Source: VXLM01 sp965242665 (GTDB lineage: Bacteria; Chloroflexota; Dehalococcoidia; Lucifugimonadales; VXLM01). Taken from it: DNA of 64,000 nt. The translations under genes and the position numbers were made by a program. The stretch spans positions 1,612,001-1,676,000 of the forward strand of contig OZ251484.1 in assembly GCA_965242665.1 (NCBI GenBank), written 5' to 3'. The notes under the pieces are model-generated. The model saw only the letters and a program-made list of their open reading frames with translations. It did no database searches and was not told the origin of the DNA. Position 1 is the stretch's first letter, and the number at the start of each line of letters is the position of its first letter. This document shows positions 1 through 8,843 of this stretch, in pieces.

Positions 1-107
1 ATACTCACACCCGTGGGCAATGGGTACCGACGTCTACATCGTCGGTCGGGAGGGTTCTCCAACATTTCAACACATATACTATTACTGACTGTTATACTCT
101 TATAGGG

Positions 108-1409
108 ATGATAGACCAAGTACAAATTACTATAAGAAGTGGAAAAGGTGGAAACGGCGCAATAAGCGGCCGCAGAGAGAAGTTCGTGCCCCACGGGGGG
201 CCGGATGGAGGGGACGGAGGCGCGGGCGGCAGCGTTTACGCTCATTGCGATCGAAATTTCACTACGCTGCTCGGTTTTCGCTATACTCGTGTGTATCGTG
301 CAGGGAATGGCGGCAACGGCGCGGGCAAGAAGCGGCATGGCAAGAATGGCGGCGACGTCGAGTTTGCCGTTCCTGTCGGCACTGAGATATGGGACGATGC
401 CGCGGGGCGTTGCGTAGCCGACCTTACTGAGCATGGGCAGAAGGTTCTGGTTGCGCGGGGTGGACGCGGCGGGCGCGGCAACGCACGTTTTGCATCCTCG
501 ACCAACCAATATCCACTTCTCGCGGAGGAAGGCGACTCGGGAGAAGAGGTCTTCCTTCGTCTCGAGTTGAAGCTGCTAGCGGATGTTGGCATCGTCGGCG
601 CTCCAAACGCGGGCAAGTCAAGTCTGCTTGCGGCGTTGACCGAGGCGAGGCCAAAGATAGCGGACTATCCGTTCACGACATTGGAGCCTGTGCTGGGCGT
701 TGTTGAATATGAGCGCGATGGGTTCGTGATGGTCGACATACCGGGGCTGATCGATGGGGCGCATGCGGGTGCTGGACTGGGAGACGATTTCTTGCGCCAT
801 GTTGAACGGACGAGGGTGCTCGTTCATGTCCTCGACGGCAGCGCGTCCGATCCGGTTGCCGATTACGTCCGGATTAGGAGGGAAATGCGGCTGTTCAATA
901 CGAGTCTCGGGGACAAGCCGGAGATCGTCGCTTTCAACAAGTGCGATATACCCGGCGTCGTGAGTGCGTTCGACTCGTGCAAGGACGAGCTGCAAAAGGG
1001 ATCTTTCTCTCTGCGCTGCATATCGGCTGCGGGTAGGACTGGCCTCGACGCGTTGCTTCGAGATGTTACAACTGTCCTCGCGGACGATGAGCGTCGGCAC
1101 AGCGCGTTGGTGGAGTCTGGCGATCGGCCCCCTGTTGTCGCGGTGGAACAGTCTGACGCTGTGCCGGTTCTCAGGCCGCGTTCGGTCGATCGTGGGGTGG
1201 AGGTCCGGATGCTGCGTTCGGGCAAGTATCAGGTGGTGCTCCGATCGGCGGAGCGCTTCGCGGCGATGGTGGATGTCAACAACTGGAATGCGCGCGTGCA
1301 GCTCTATGAGCAGCTTCGGCGCCAGGGGGTTATTAGCGCGTTGGAACGCGCGGGGATACGTTCGGGTGATACGTACATCGTGGGGAAGCGCGAGTTGGAA
1401 TGGGAGTGA
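108..1409 (+). CDS. obgE: GTPase Obg/CgtA
   Basis: This is the ribosome-associated GTPase that acts in late 50S subunit assembly and growth control in the cytoplasm. The 433-residue protein has the full family layout. A glycine-rich Obg fold fills about residues 1-155. The G domain follows, with P-loop GAPNAGKS (about 164-171), G3 DIPG (about 210-213) and G4 FNKCD (about 285). A C-terminal OCT domain spans about 360-433. It overlaps nadD by 10 bases, so the two are probably co-translated. Upstream, a TATACT box lies only about 10 bases before the ATG and no clear ribosome site is visible, so the message may be leaderless; that point is inference. Confidence 0.96.
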   Translation: MIDQVQITIRSGKGGNGAISGRREKFVPHGGPDGGDGGAGGSVYAHCDRNFTTLLGFRYTRVYRAGNGGNGAGKKRHGKNGGDVEFAVPVGTEIWDDAAGRCVADLTEHGQKVLVARGGRGGRGNARFASSTNQYPLLAEEGDSGEEVFLRLELKLLADVGIVGAPNAGKSSLLAALTEARPKIADYPFTTLEPVLGVVEYERDGFVMVDIPGLIDGAHAGAGLGDDFLRHVERTRVLVHVLDGSASDPVADYVRIRREMRLFNTSLGDKPEIVAFNKCDIPGVVSAFDSCKDELQKGSFSLRCISAAGRTGLDALLRDVTTVLADDERRHSALVESGDRPPVVAVEQSDAVPVLRPRSVDRGVEVRMLRSGKYQVVLRSAERFAAMVDVNNWNARVQLYEQLRRQGVISALERAGIRSGDTYIVGKRELEWE

Positions 1410-2020
1410 GGCTTGGCATCTTTGGGGGGACCTTTGACCCGGTGCACGTTGGACACATTGCGGTGGCCGAGTGCGTCCGCGTCGAGGCGCGCCTCGACTG
1501 TGTGTTGTTCGTTCCTGCTGGGAGACCCTGGTTCAAGGACGGCCTGCATGTGAGCACGGCAAGTCATCGGCTCGAGATGGTGCGGTTGGTAGTTTCCGGC
1601 AACCCGCACTTCGACCTATCGGACGTTGAGGTGCGCCGTGATGGTCCGACGTACACGGTCGACACGCTCTCAGCGCTCCGTGCTACTGTGGGAGACTGTG
1701 TGGAGTTTTGCCTAGTGCTTGGCATGGACGCGTTGAACGAGCTGCACCGGTGGCACCGGCCCCGCGATGTGTTGGATGCGGCGACGATTGTTAGTGTCGC
1801 GCGGCCGGGCGCGGCGTCCCTCGACCGTGCTGCCCTGGAGTCAATCAGAGATGGGGCCTCAGGTGAGGTGTGCATCGTCCGAGGCCCCATGGTGCGCGTA
1901 AGCGCAGCCGATATTCGTCGGAGGGTTGCTGCCGGCCTGTCGATTCGTCGTCTCGTCTATGCAGACGTGCGGGACTATATCGATCGGCACGGATTGTATC
2001 GGAGGGAGGGGTTTGCATGA
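1400..2020 (+). CDS. nadD: nicotinate-nucleotide adenylyltransferase
   Basis: NadD transfers AMP from ATP to nicotinate mononucleotide, giving deamido-NAD in NAD biosynthesis. The 206-residue protein opens with the nucleotidyltransferase signature GTFDPVHVGH (residues about 8-17). It carries the C-terminal element SAADIRRRV that corresponds to the ISSTxIR motif of the family. Length is normal. The ATG start lies inside the 3' end of obgE and the stop overlaps the start of pyrE by four bases (ATGA), so obgE-nadD-pyrE read as one translationally coupled operon. In many bacteria rsfS follows nadD; here pyrE takes that place. Confidence 0.94.
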   Translation: MGVRLGIFGGTFDPVHVGHIAVAECVRVEARLDCVLFVPAGRPWFKDGLHVSTASHRLEMVRLVVSGNPHFDLSDVEVRRDGPTYTVDTLSALRATVGDCVEFCLVLGMDALNELHRWHRPRDVLDAATIVSVARPGAASLDRAALESIRDGASGEVCIVRGPMVRVSAADIRRRVAAGLSIRRLVYADVRDYIDRHGLYRREGFA

Positions 2021-2577
2021 ATGCCTCGGAGCGAGTGCTAGAGATTTCTACTCGGTTGGGTGCGTTGCAGTACGGTCGGTTTACCTTGTCATCGGGCGCT
2101 ATTGGCTCGTACTACTTCGATGGGCGGTTGCTTACGTTGGACGGTGAGGGGGCGTACTGTGTGGGGAGGGCTCTGGAGCCGATCGTTCGCGAGAGCGGCG
2201 CGGATGCGGTTGCTGGGCCGGCCCTTGCAGCCGTTCCGATCGTCACTGCCGTATCCTTGAGGAGCTACGCCGAGGGACGCTCTGTGTCTGGGCTGATCGT
2301 CCGCAAAGAGGTGAAGCTGCACGGCACCGGCAAGATGATCGAGGGGATGTATTGGGAGGGCATGTCGGTTGTGGTCGTGGACGATACGTGCACCAAGGGG
2401 GGGAGTTTGCTCCACGCCATCGACGCGGTAGAGGATGCGGGGTGCCGTGTTGTCAAGGTCGCGTGCATCCTCGATCGCAACGAGGGCGGCAGCCGTACCA
2501 TCCGCGAGCGGGGGTATGACTTCGTCTCGCTGCTGGAGGCGGGACGGGACGGGAGAATACGGGTGTCGGAGAGCTGA
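2017..2577 (+). CDS. pyrE: orotate phosphoribosyltransferase
   Basis: PyrE joins orotate to PRPP, giving OMP, the fifth step of pyrimidine synthesis. The 186-residue protein carries the PRPP-binding motif VVVVDDTCTKGGS (about residues 115-127) and the lysine-bearing segment IVRKEVKLHGTG expected of type I OPRTases. The reading frame is open upstream to 1870, but the ATG at 2017 is preferred. It overlaps the nadD stop as ATGA, is preceded by a GGAGGGG ribosome site, and begins at the family's usual N-terminus. The last gene of the obgE-nadD-pyrE run; about 70 bases separate it from the pilus genes. Confidence 0.93.
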   Translation: MNASERVLEISTRLGALQYGRFTLSSGAIGSYYFDGRLLTLDGEGAYCVGRALEPIVRESGADAVAGPALAAVPIVTAVSLRSYAEGRSVSGLIVRKEVKLHGTGKMIEGMYWEGMSVVVVDDTCTKGGSLLHAIDAVEDAGCRVVKVACILDRNEGGSRTIRERGYDFVSLLEAGRDGRIRVSES

Positions 2578-2644
2578 CCTCCATTCACGTTTCAAAATGC
2601 CGGTTCGCTGTGCTACATTTAGTAGGTAGCACGCACTCGGGATC

Positions 2645-4402
2645 GTGAGCCGTTCGGACATCCGCGCGAGGGAAGGGATGACGTCAAGAACCACAGCATC
2701 GTTGGACGACCGTATCGGGCAGGACCTCGTCGGCGCGGGGGTCGTGACGCGTGACCAGCTTGCCGCCGCGAGGGAGGCGGGGCGGCAAACCGGTGCCGGG
2801 CTGCTCGACACGCTCGTTCTCAATGGTCATGTCCCCCGCGATACGGTCATCGCGATGCTGAGCTCCCAGCTGAGGATCCCGGTTGTCGATCTCAAGACTG
2901 TGCATGTCGACCCGCTGGCAGTCGAGACGATTCCCGATGGGTTCGCTCGTGAGAAGGGTGTTCTCCCTGTTGGGTTCGAGCCGAACGGAGCGATCCGCAT
3001 CGTTACTACCTCTCCCAATGACTTTCAGATTGCCTCGCAGATCGCTACTCTGACGGGACGACAGGCCATGTTCGTCCTTGCGCTCGGCGGAGGACTTGGC
3101 GAGTTGATAGAGCGGACGTATGCGTCCTTGCCGGCGCGTCGAATGGACGGCGCACTGCGGGAACGGGACGACGGGCAGGGAGCGCAGACGGCTCCGGCCC
3201 GGACGGACGGCCATGGTATTCTCGGGCAGGACGTGTCGCAGCTTCCTGCGGCGCAGGCGGTTGAGATGGTGACGCTTCATGCCATCAGGCGCAAGGCGTC
3301 CGACGTGCACTTCGTGCCTGCGTCCGATATGGGCAAGATACTCTTCCGGCTCGACGGGGTGTTGCAAGAGGTGGCCGATGTTCCGTTCAGTCTGCACGAG
3401 TCGATGTTGGCGAGGGTCAAGGTGCTTGCGGACATGGACATTTCGGAGACGCGCCGTCCTCAGGACGGGAGCTTCAATTTCCAGTTCAGCGAGAAGACGG
3501 TCGACTTCCGCGTCTCTTCGATCGGCATTACGTGGGGGGAGATGATGGCCGTCCGCATCCTCGACCGATCTGAGGGCATTCTCAAGATGGATGGCTTGGG
3601 ACTTGATGCCGGCGCCATGTCGACATGGCGGCAGCTCTTGTCCCTTCCGTTCGGGATGCTCCTGGTATCGGGGCCGACTGGGTCGGGGAAGACGACTACC
3701 CTGTACTCATCGGTCACCGAATTGATCCACGACCGCGGGAACATCCTCACGATCGAAGACCCTATTGAGTATCGAGTCGAAGACTTGCATCAGATCGAAG
3801 TGAATCGGCAGGCCGGCATCGACTTCCCGTCCGGTCTCAAGGCGATCATGCGGCTCGACCCGGATGTCATACTCGTGGGGGAGATACGCGACGTGGAGAC
3901 TGCCAAGACTGCGGTTGACGCCGCGCTGACCGGGCAGCTCGTTCTGGCATCCATTCACAGCAACGATGCGGCGTCGGCGTTCATTCGGCTTACCGACATC
4001 GGCATCGAGCCGTACCTTGCGGCCACGGCCATCGTGGGCGTGGCCGCCCAACGTTTGGTTCGCAAAGTGTGCGTCCATTGCAAGGCTCCCGGGGATGTGA
4101 CTCCTGTCGAGCGGCAGGCGTATTTCAGCGAAGTGGGCGACGACGGTGCGGCTTTCGTGAGCGGCCGCGGGTGCAACTTTTGCGGATTCACCGGATTTCT
4201 CGGCAGGACCGGAGTGTTCGAGGTCATTGCTGTCAGTGAGAAGACGCGGAAGCTGGTGGCGTCCGGCGCAAGCGGGCACGATATCCGGCGGCAGGCGATA
4301 GCCGAGGGCATGTCTCCGCTCCGCCGCACGGGAATGACGAAAGTGAAGGCGGGAATAACGACCGTCAATGAGGTGCTGAGCAGGGTGTTCTTCTTCGAAT
4401 AG
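2645..4402 (+). CDS. pilB: type IV pilus/type II secretion assembly ATPase, PilB/GspE family
   Basis: A hexameric cytoplasmic ATPase that drives pilin polymerisation or pseudopilus extension. The 585-residue protein has an N-terminal MshEN/GspE-N domain (about 25-170) and a linker rich in Arg, Asp and Gln. The secretion ATPase core has Walker A GPTGSGKTT near residue 343, a Walker B region with VGEIRD, and the His box ASIHSNDA. A CVHC...CNFC zinc motif lies near the C-terminus. The GTG at 2645 is given as start, but the in-frame ATG at 2678 follows GAGGGAAGGG and may be the true one. It is followed after 42 bases by pilC. Whether it powers pili or secretion cannot be told from sequence. Confidence 0.92.
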   Translation: MSRSDIRAREGMTSRTTASLDDRIGQDLVGAGVVTRDQLAAAREAGRQTGAGLLDTLVLNGHVPRDTVIAMLSSQLRIPVVDLKTVHVDPLAVETIPDGFAREKGVLPVGFEPNGAIRIVTTSPNDFQIASQIATLTGRQAMFVLALGGGLGELIERTYASLPARRMDGALRERDDGQGAQTAPARTDGHGILGQDVSQLPAAQAVEMVTLHAIRRKASDVHFVPASDMGKILFRLDGVLQEVADVPFSLHESMLARVKVLADMDISETRRPQDGSFNFQFSEKTVDFRVSSIGITWGEMMAVRILDRSEGILKMDGLGLDAGAMSTWRQLLSLPFGMLLVSGPTGSGKTTTLYSSVTELIHDRGNILTIEDPIEYRVEDLHQIEVNRQAGIDFPSGLKAIMRLDPDVILVGEIRDVETAKTAVDAALTGQLVLASIHSNDAASAFIRLTDIGIEPYLAATAIVGVAAQRLVRKVCVHCKAPGDVTPVERQAYFSEVGDDGAAFVSGRGCNFCGFTGFLGRTGVFEVIAVSEKTRKLVASGASGHDIRRQAIAEGMSPLRRTGMTKVKAGITTVNEVLSRVFFFE

Positions 4403-4444
4403 CCCGTCGCACTGCGCGGCAGACGCCGCGGGCAGGATTCCCCA

Positions 4445-5653
4445 ATGGCGATCAAATACGAGGCATACACCAGGTTGGGCGAAAAGGTCGTCGGGGTGCT
4501 TCACACTGACTCCGAGGATGCCGTATATGGGATTCTCGAGAGTGAGGATCTCATCCCGTACCGGATCAGGCCCGTCCGAAGGGGGGGCAGGATTTTCCGT
4601 CTGTTCCCAACCTTCCTGGGGCCGTCTTCTCAGGACGTCATCGACTTTACCCGTCAGCTTGCGGCTCTGTTGAACGCGGGGATCTCTCTGCGGCGCAGTC
4701 TTGGCGCTCAGAAAGACCAGGTGTCCAACGGGGGGCTTCGTTACTCGATTGGCGAGATCGTGGAGGCTGTCGAGGCAGGGAGGAAGTTTTCTGACGCTGT
4801 CGCGGATCATCCCCAGATATTTGCTGACTTCTATGTGCGGATGCTCAAGGTGGGTGAGGCGACGGGGGGGCTGCCATTCGTTCTCAATCAGATAGCGGAC
4901 GCGCTCCAACGCCGGAAGACGGTCAGCGACCGCATTCGGGGATCCCTCATCTACCCAGGGTTCACCTTGCTGGTCGCGCTCTCTGCAGCGTTCGTCCTCA
5001 TCATCTACTCCCTGCCTGCATTGACGGGCTTGCTCTCGCAGGTCGGGGGGGATCTTCCGGTCGCCACGCGTGCGCTCATCGCCGTGTCGGATGTCGTCAG
5101 CGAGTACGCGATGCGCTTGATGATCGGCGTGCTCGTTCTCGCTGTCTTGGTTGCGGTCGCATTGCGCACTGAGTTTGGCCGCGCAGTTGCGGACATGGTC
5201 TTGCTACGGCTGCCGGTACTTGGGAGGGTGATCGTGGCCAACAACATGTTCGCTCTCACATCTATATTGTCGACGCTTCTGAGGGCGGGCATGTCTCCGG
5301 TCGAGGCGCTCCAGCTGACCCAACGAGGGATGGCGAACGCGTACTACCGCAGGAAGCTGGGGGGGGTTGTCGAGCGGGTCGAGCAGGGCGTCAAGCTCGG
5401 TGCTGCCTTCGGGGGCGGCAGTGGGTTTCCGTCTGTCGTATCGCAGGCGGTCGTCACTGGGGAGACCCGCGGTCGGCTTGCGGACACGCTGTCCGGCTTA
5501 ATGGAGTACTATCAGGATGTCACCACGCGCTCCGTCGGAGGGATCACCGAGTTGATTCAGCCGGTGATCATTCTGTTCGTTGCGGCGGTTGTGGGGTTCG
5601 TCGCGATCGCCGTCATTTCCGGCATCTACTCGACGCTCGGGGCCATCCAATGA
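4445..5653 (+). CDS. pilC: type IV pilus/type II secretion inner-membrane platform protein, PilC/GspF family
   Basis: A polytopic inner-membrane protein that couples the assembly ATPase to the growing (pseudo)pilus. The 402 residues contain the two repeated cytoplasmic T2SSF domains (about 65-190 and 265-390). Each contains the usual RQLAALLNAGISL- or LRAGMSPVEA-type helix. Three hydrophobic spans lie near residues 170-195, 213-237 and 375-397. The N-terminal segment IKYEAYTRLGEKVVGVL is typical of the family. The stop overlaps the next gene as ATGA, indicating translational coupling. Confidence 0.92.
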   Translation: MAIKYEAYTRLGEKVVGVLHTDSEDAVYGILESEDLIPYRIRPVRRGGRIFRLFPTFLGPSSQDVIDFTRQLAALLNAGISLRRSLGAQKDQVSNGGLRYSIGEIVEAVEAGRKFSDAVADHPQIFADFYVRMLKVGEATGGLPFVLNQIADALQRRKTVSDRIRGSLIYPGFTLLVALSAAFVLIIYSLPALTGLLSQVGGDLPVATRALIAVSDVVSEYAMRLMIGVLVLAVLVAVALRTEFGRAVADMVLLRLPVLGRVIVANNMFALTSILSTLLRAGMSPVEALQLTQRGMANAYYRRKLGGVVERVEQGVKLGAAFGGGSGFPSVVSQAVVTGETRGRLADTLSGLMEYYQDVTTRSVGGITELIQPVIILFVAAVVGFVAIAVISGIYSTLGAIQ

Positions 5654-6279
5654 ATCGGGGCGTGCGTGCGTCGGCATCTGGATCTGAGAGGGAGGAATTC
5701 GGCTGGCGAAACACCCCGAAGATCAACCTCGTGCTCGAGCGGCGGACCATCCCTTTTTCTCCGAGTACCGCGCTCCTCCTTGTCGTCCTTCTGATCGTGG
5801 CCGCCGGCGCATGGATCGTCTACTCCCGGCTTCAAGACCGGGAAGCGGAAGTGGCCGACGCCACGGTTCTGCTGGAACAGGCGCGTCAGAGACAGAGAGT
5901 GGCGCTCCAAGAACTCGAGGGGGCGCGCGCGGATGCGGAGGAAGTGGAGGCGGAAGTCCGGGCTGTCGACGCCCAGATCGAGGAGATCGAGAAGCAGGAC
6001 GCCGGCGTCATCGAAGTCTATACCCAACTTACCCGGAAACGTCCGGAATGGGCGGTCACCGTCCAGGCGCTGCTCCAAACCGATAGTTCCGAATTCCATA
6101 TCAACCGGTTGGGGGCTAGGCCACCTAGCAAAATCGACCTGTCTGCGACTGTAGCGGACCCAGGCGCTATTAGCCGTTTCCGTACCTACATGAATTCGGT
6201 GAGCGATTTCCTCGACCTTACCAGTTTGAATTACACACAGAGTTCTGCGACCTTCGAAGCCGTGGTGGATCTGAAATGA
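5650..6279 (+). CDS. PilN-like pilus/secretion assembly protein
   Basis: A bitopic membrane protein of 209 residues. It has a short cytoplasmic N-terminus containing TPKINLVLERR, one transmembrane helix at about 39-58, a coiled coil of Glu/Ala/Arg heptads (about 60-115) and a small alpha/beta C-terminal domain. The INL segment before the helix is the place where PilN proteins bind PilM. This order (short tail, helix, coil, ferredoxin-like domain) and the position between pilC and a PilO-like gene point to PilN/GspL function. Primary similarity is too weak to be sure, so no symbol is given. It overlaps pilC by four bases. Confidence 0.72.
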   Translation: MNRGVRASASGSEREEFGWRNTPKINLVLERRTIPFSPSTALLLVVLLIVAAGAWIVYSRLQDREAEVADATVLLEQARQRQRVALQELEGARADAEEVEAEVRAVDAQIEEIEKQDAGVIEVYTQLTRKRPEWAVTVQALLQTDSSEFHINRLGARPPSKIDLSATVADPGAISRFRTYMNSVSDFLDLTSLNYTQSSATFEAVVDLK

Positions 6280-6354
6280 ACGCAAGGATGCCGCACTCCG
6301 CCCCTGTGACGCGCGTCTACTCACGGCGCGCGGTCTAGCGCCGCCACACACTCG

Positions 6355-7062
6355 ATGTTCTACCGGCTCAAGCCATATCTCCGACGCAATGCTCTGCTCG
6401 TCGTCCTCGTCATCGCAGGACTTGCGGGCGTGGGATACATGCTCTTTTCCTTGTCGGGCGCGCGCGGCGATCTTTCTGATACTCTCGATGAGACGGATGC
6501 GGTCGAAAGGCGTCGCGCGGCTGCTGTATCCGATACGGAAGAGCAGAGGGCGCGAGAGGCGGCTGCAGCCGCAGATCTGGTCCAGAAGCGGCAGCAACTC
6601 GACCGTGTCACCGAGAAGCTGCGAGTGGACAGCGAGGCGGCGTCGATTGGCAGCCTGACGTCTTCCCGAGACGCCGAAGGTCTCGACAACCAGATCTTCG
6701 ACTACGCCGCGAGGAACCGTCTCGACATCGTCGACTTCCAGAGCGCTGAGACCGTAACGACCATCGACGGTGCGGAGGTCGTCATCTTCATCGAGACAGA
6801 CACTCCGGAAGCGGACGCGCAACGGATCGAGAGAGACTGCCCGGGAACGGTGAACGAGGATCCCCAGGCGGATATACTGCTTCCCACGTTCACATACACA
6901 TTCGAGGTGCAGGGAGGCAGGAATGCTCTGATCAACCTGTTGGGATTGGCGGAGAGCGCACCCACGACCCGCATCGAGACCCTGGAGCTCAATCGGCTAG
7001 ACACTCCCCCAGATGTATGGAACATGAAGGTCTGCATGCACGTACCATACGGAGAGGAGTGA
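6355..7062 (+). CDS. PilO-like pilus/secretion assembly protein
   Basis: A 235-residue membrane protein with one N-terminal helix (about 14-34). A charged coiled coil follows (about 38-95, rich in Ala, Glu and Arg), then a periplasm-side globular domain. That is the plan of PilO/GspM proteins, which pair with PilN to form the inner-membrane alignment complex. It follows the PilN-like gene after 75 bases and its stop overlaps the GTG start of the prepilin peptidase. The Cys residues CPGTV (about 162) and MKVCMHV (about 227) could form a disulfide. Assignment rests on architecture and context. Confidence 0.66.
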   Translation: MFYRLKPYLRRNALLVVLVIAGLAGVGYMLFSLSGARGDLSDTLDETDAVERRRAAAVSDTEEQRAREAAAAADLVQKRQQLDRVTEKLRVDSEAASIGSLTSSRDAEGLDNQIFDYAARNRLDIVDFQSAETVTTIDGAEVVIFIETDTPEADAQRIERDCPGTVNEDPQADILLPTFTYTFEVQGGRNALINLLGLAESAPTTRIETLELNRLDTPPDVWNMKVCMHVPYGEE

Positions 7063-7904
7063 CTGGAACGGACGCGCCATACGACTCGTTGATTCAAACC
7101 GTCTCCACCGGCCTCGCCTTCGTGATAGGGGCCTTCGTGGGCAGTTTCCTGAACGTCGCAGCAGACCGACTCCCGGTTGGAGGGTCGGTCGTTGCTCCGC
7201 GTTCGTACTGCATGACGTGTCTACAGCGCATTGCCATCCGCGATCTCGCGCCGGTCATTAGCTACGCTTGGCTTCGCGGCAGGTGCCGTCACTGCGGTGT
7301 TCGGATACCCATCCGCGTCGTCGCCGTCGAGGCCGTCACTGGGGCGCTCTTTGCGTTTGCCTACTTGAAGCTGGGCTATGGCTTGGCGTTCGGCGTGTTC
7401 GGGGCTTGTGCCGCGCTTCTGCTGACGATAGCCGTGATCGACCTCGAACACCGCGTCATCCCGAATCGACTTGTGGTTCCGGCGTCGTTCGTCTTGGTTT
7501 TCCTTGCTCCTCTCTGGCCGGCATTCGGTGTCGACCGCGAATTCATCTTCGAGCACGCACATCTTGCGTCGTTGGTCAACTCCTTGGTCGCTGGTGCCGG
7601 GGGGTTGTCGTTCTTCCTGGTCGTGAAGCTAATCTATCCGGCGGGAATGGGCTCCGGCGATGTGAAGATGGCTGGGATGCTGGGCTTGATGGTTGGTTAT
7701 CCGGGCATCGTTCTGTCGGTTTGGGCTGCCGCGGTCTTTGGCGGCGCGGCAGCCCTCGTTCTGCTCACGCTTGGCGGGCGGGGCCGCAAGGATGCCATAC
7801 CGTTCGGCCCATTTCTGTCCTTCGGGGGCATCGCCGCCCTCCTGGGCGGAGCCGAGGTCGTGGACGTCTACCTTGGGTTCGTCGAGCGCATCGTCGGCGC
7901 TTGA
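7059..7904 (+). CDS. pilD: prepilin peptidase / N-methyltransferase (A24 family)
   Basis: An inner-membrane aspartyl protease that cleaves type IV (pseudo)pilin leaders and, in this full-length form, methylates the new N-terminus. The GTG at 7059 is chosen: it overlaps the PilO-like stop as GTGA and has GGAG four bases upstream, giving 281 residues. The N-terminal methylase region has GSFLNV and the four-cysteine zinc site C51/C54 and C76/C79. The catalytic aspartates sit in DLEHRVIPN (D128) and GSGDVK (D201). About seven further hydrophobic helices follow. No pilin gene is visible nearby, so its substrates are encoded elsewhere. Confidence 0.93.
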   Translation: MTGTDAPYDSLIQTVSTGLAFVIGAFVGSFLNVAADRLPVGGSVVAPRSYCMTCLQRIAIRDLAPVISYAWLRGRCRHCGVRIPIRVVAVEAVTGALFAFAYLKLGYGLAFGVFGACAALLLTIAVIDLEHRVIPNRLVVPASFVLVFLAPLWPAFGVDREFIFEHAHLASLVNSLVAGAGGLSFFLVVKLIYPAGMGSGDVKMAGMLGLMVGYPGIVLSVWAAAVFGGAAALVLLTLGGRGRKDAIPFGPFLSFGGIAALLGGAEVVDVYLGFVERIVGA

Positions 7905-7968
7905 ACGCACTTGGCGCGCGCGACGGGCGTTACCAAGCGGCCGAGTCCACGTGGAGGTATGAACGGCG

Positions 7969-8748
7969 CTACGCCGCGATGACTTTGCTTACCACGAAGA
8001 TGGCGGCGTACTGTGTCGTGCCGCTGCCGGGGTAGGGGTTTAGCTCTCGCATCGACAGTACGTACTGCCCGACGCTCTGGACGGTTCCTCCGGCAGCGCG
8101 CTGCCGGAGTACGAGCTCGTGCAGGCCCAACTGCCGCTCCCCCGCCGCCACGTCGACGAGCACCCTCACGCGGCCGGGTGCGGCGCAATTTGTGGACGCG
8201 GGGCACCGCGAGTCCTCAGGCACGTCGACGAACGCGATCGTGAGGTTCTCGGAGTGGACCACTGCTTCCTGTCCGACGAGGAGCTCGAACGGGGAGTCGA
8301 GGACTGCGGAGACCTGCCGATAGGGCTCAGGCGGAGTGGGGGAGACTTGTGTTGCGGGGCGTTGTGTGAGCACGTCCCATACGTTGTCGATTCTTGCGGC
8401 TGTCACGAGGCCGTCCTCAATGGTTATTACCGCTTTGTGGTGTGTTGCGTCGTCGTCGAGGGTCATGGTCGACCGGTCGCCGTAGCCGGGATGCGAACCT
8501 TCGAAACCGAACGTGAACTCCCTGCAAGCGCGGCTACATGCGGCGGTTCCGATGAGCTCGACGCTGTCCGGCATGCCGTCGAATCGGAAGGTGGGGCTAT
8601 TCCGCAGGAAGCTCTCCGCGACGCGCCGGTCGATTTCGTTCTCGTCGGCTGTGGAGCAGGCAGCGGCGGGCATGAGCGCGATCATGACAGCGAGTGCGGT
8701 TCCGAGCGCTGCGCCCTTGACGATTTTCGTTCGTTCTCTATAATGCAA
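7969..8748 (-). CDS. putative secreted lipoprotein of unknown function
   Basis: A 259-residue protein with a basic N-terminus and a hydrophobic stretch ending in the lipobox-like PAAAC (Cys at about 31), so probably a lipid-anchored export. The first half (about 35-120) has FDGMPDSVEL and CSRACREFTFGF and resembles small extracellular beta domains. The second half contains EDSRCPASTNC, a Cys-containing signature seen in a family of uncharacterised secreted domains in which it usually reads DSRCPxxxxCxWAG; here the Trp is replaced (CAAPG). It converges on pilD and is transcribed away from the dehydrogenase gene. I do not recognise a function. Confidence 0.72.
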   Translation of the reverse strand: MHYRERTKIVKGAALGTALAVMIALMPAAACSTADENEIDRRVAESFLRNSPTFRFDGMPDSVELIGTAACSRACREFTFGFEGSHPGYGDRSTMTLDDDATHHKAVITIEDGLVTAARIDNVWDVLTQRPATQVSPTPPEPYRQVSAVLDSPFELLVGQEAVVHSENLTIAFVDVPEDSRCPASTNCAAPGRVRVLVDVAAGERQLGLHELVLRQRAAGGTVQSVGQYVLSMRELNPYPGSGTTQYAAIFVVSKVIAA

Positions 8749-8843
8749 GGTAGTCTTTCCGATACGGCCAAAGGGATGAAATTAGTCTTTCATACTTGCG
8801 CCGATTTTCGCAACGTACGCAATACCAAAAGGAGATTTCAGGG

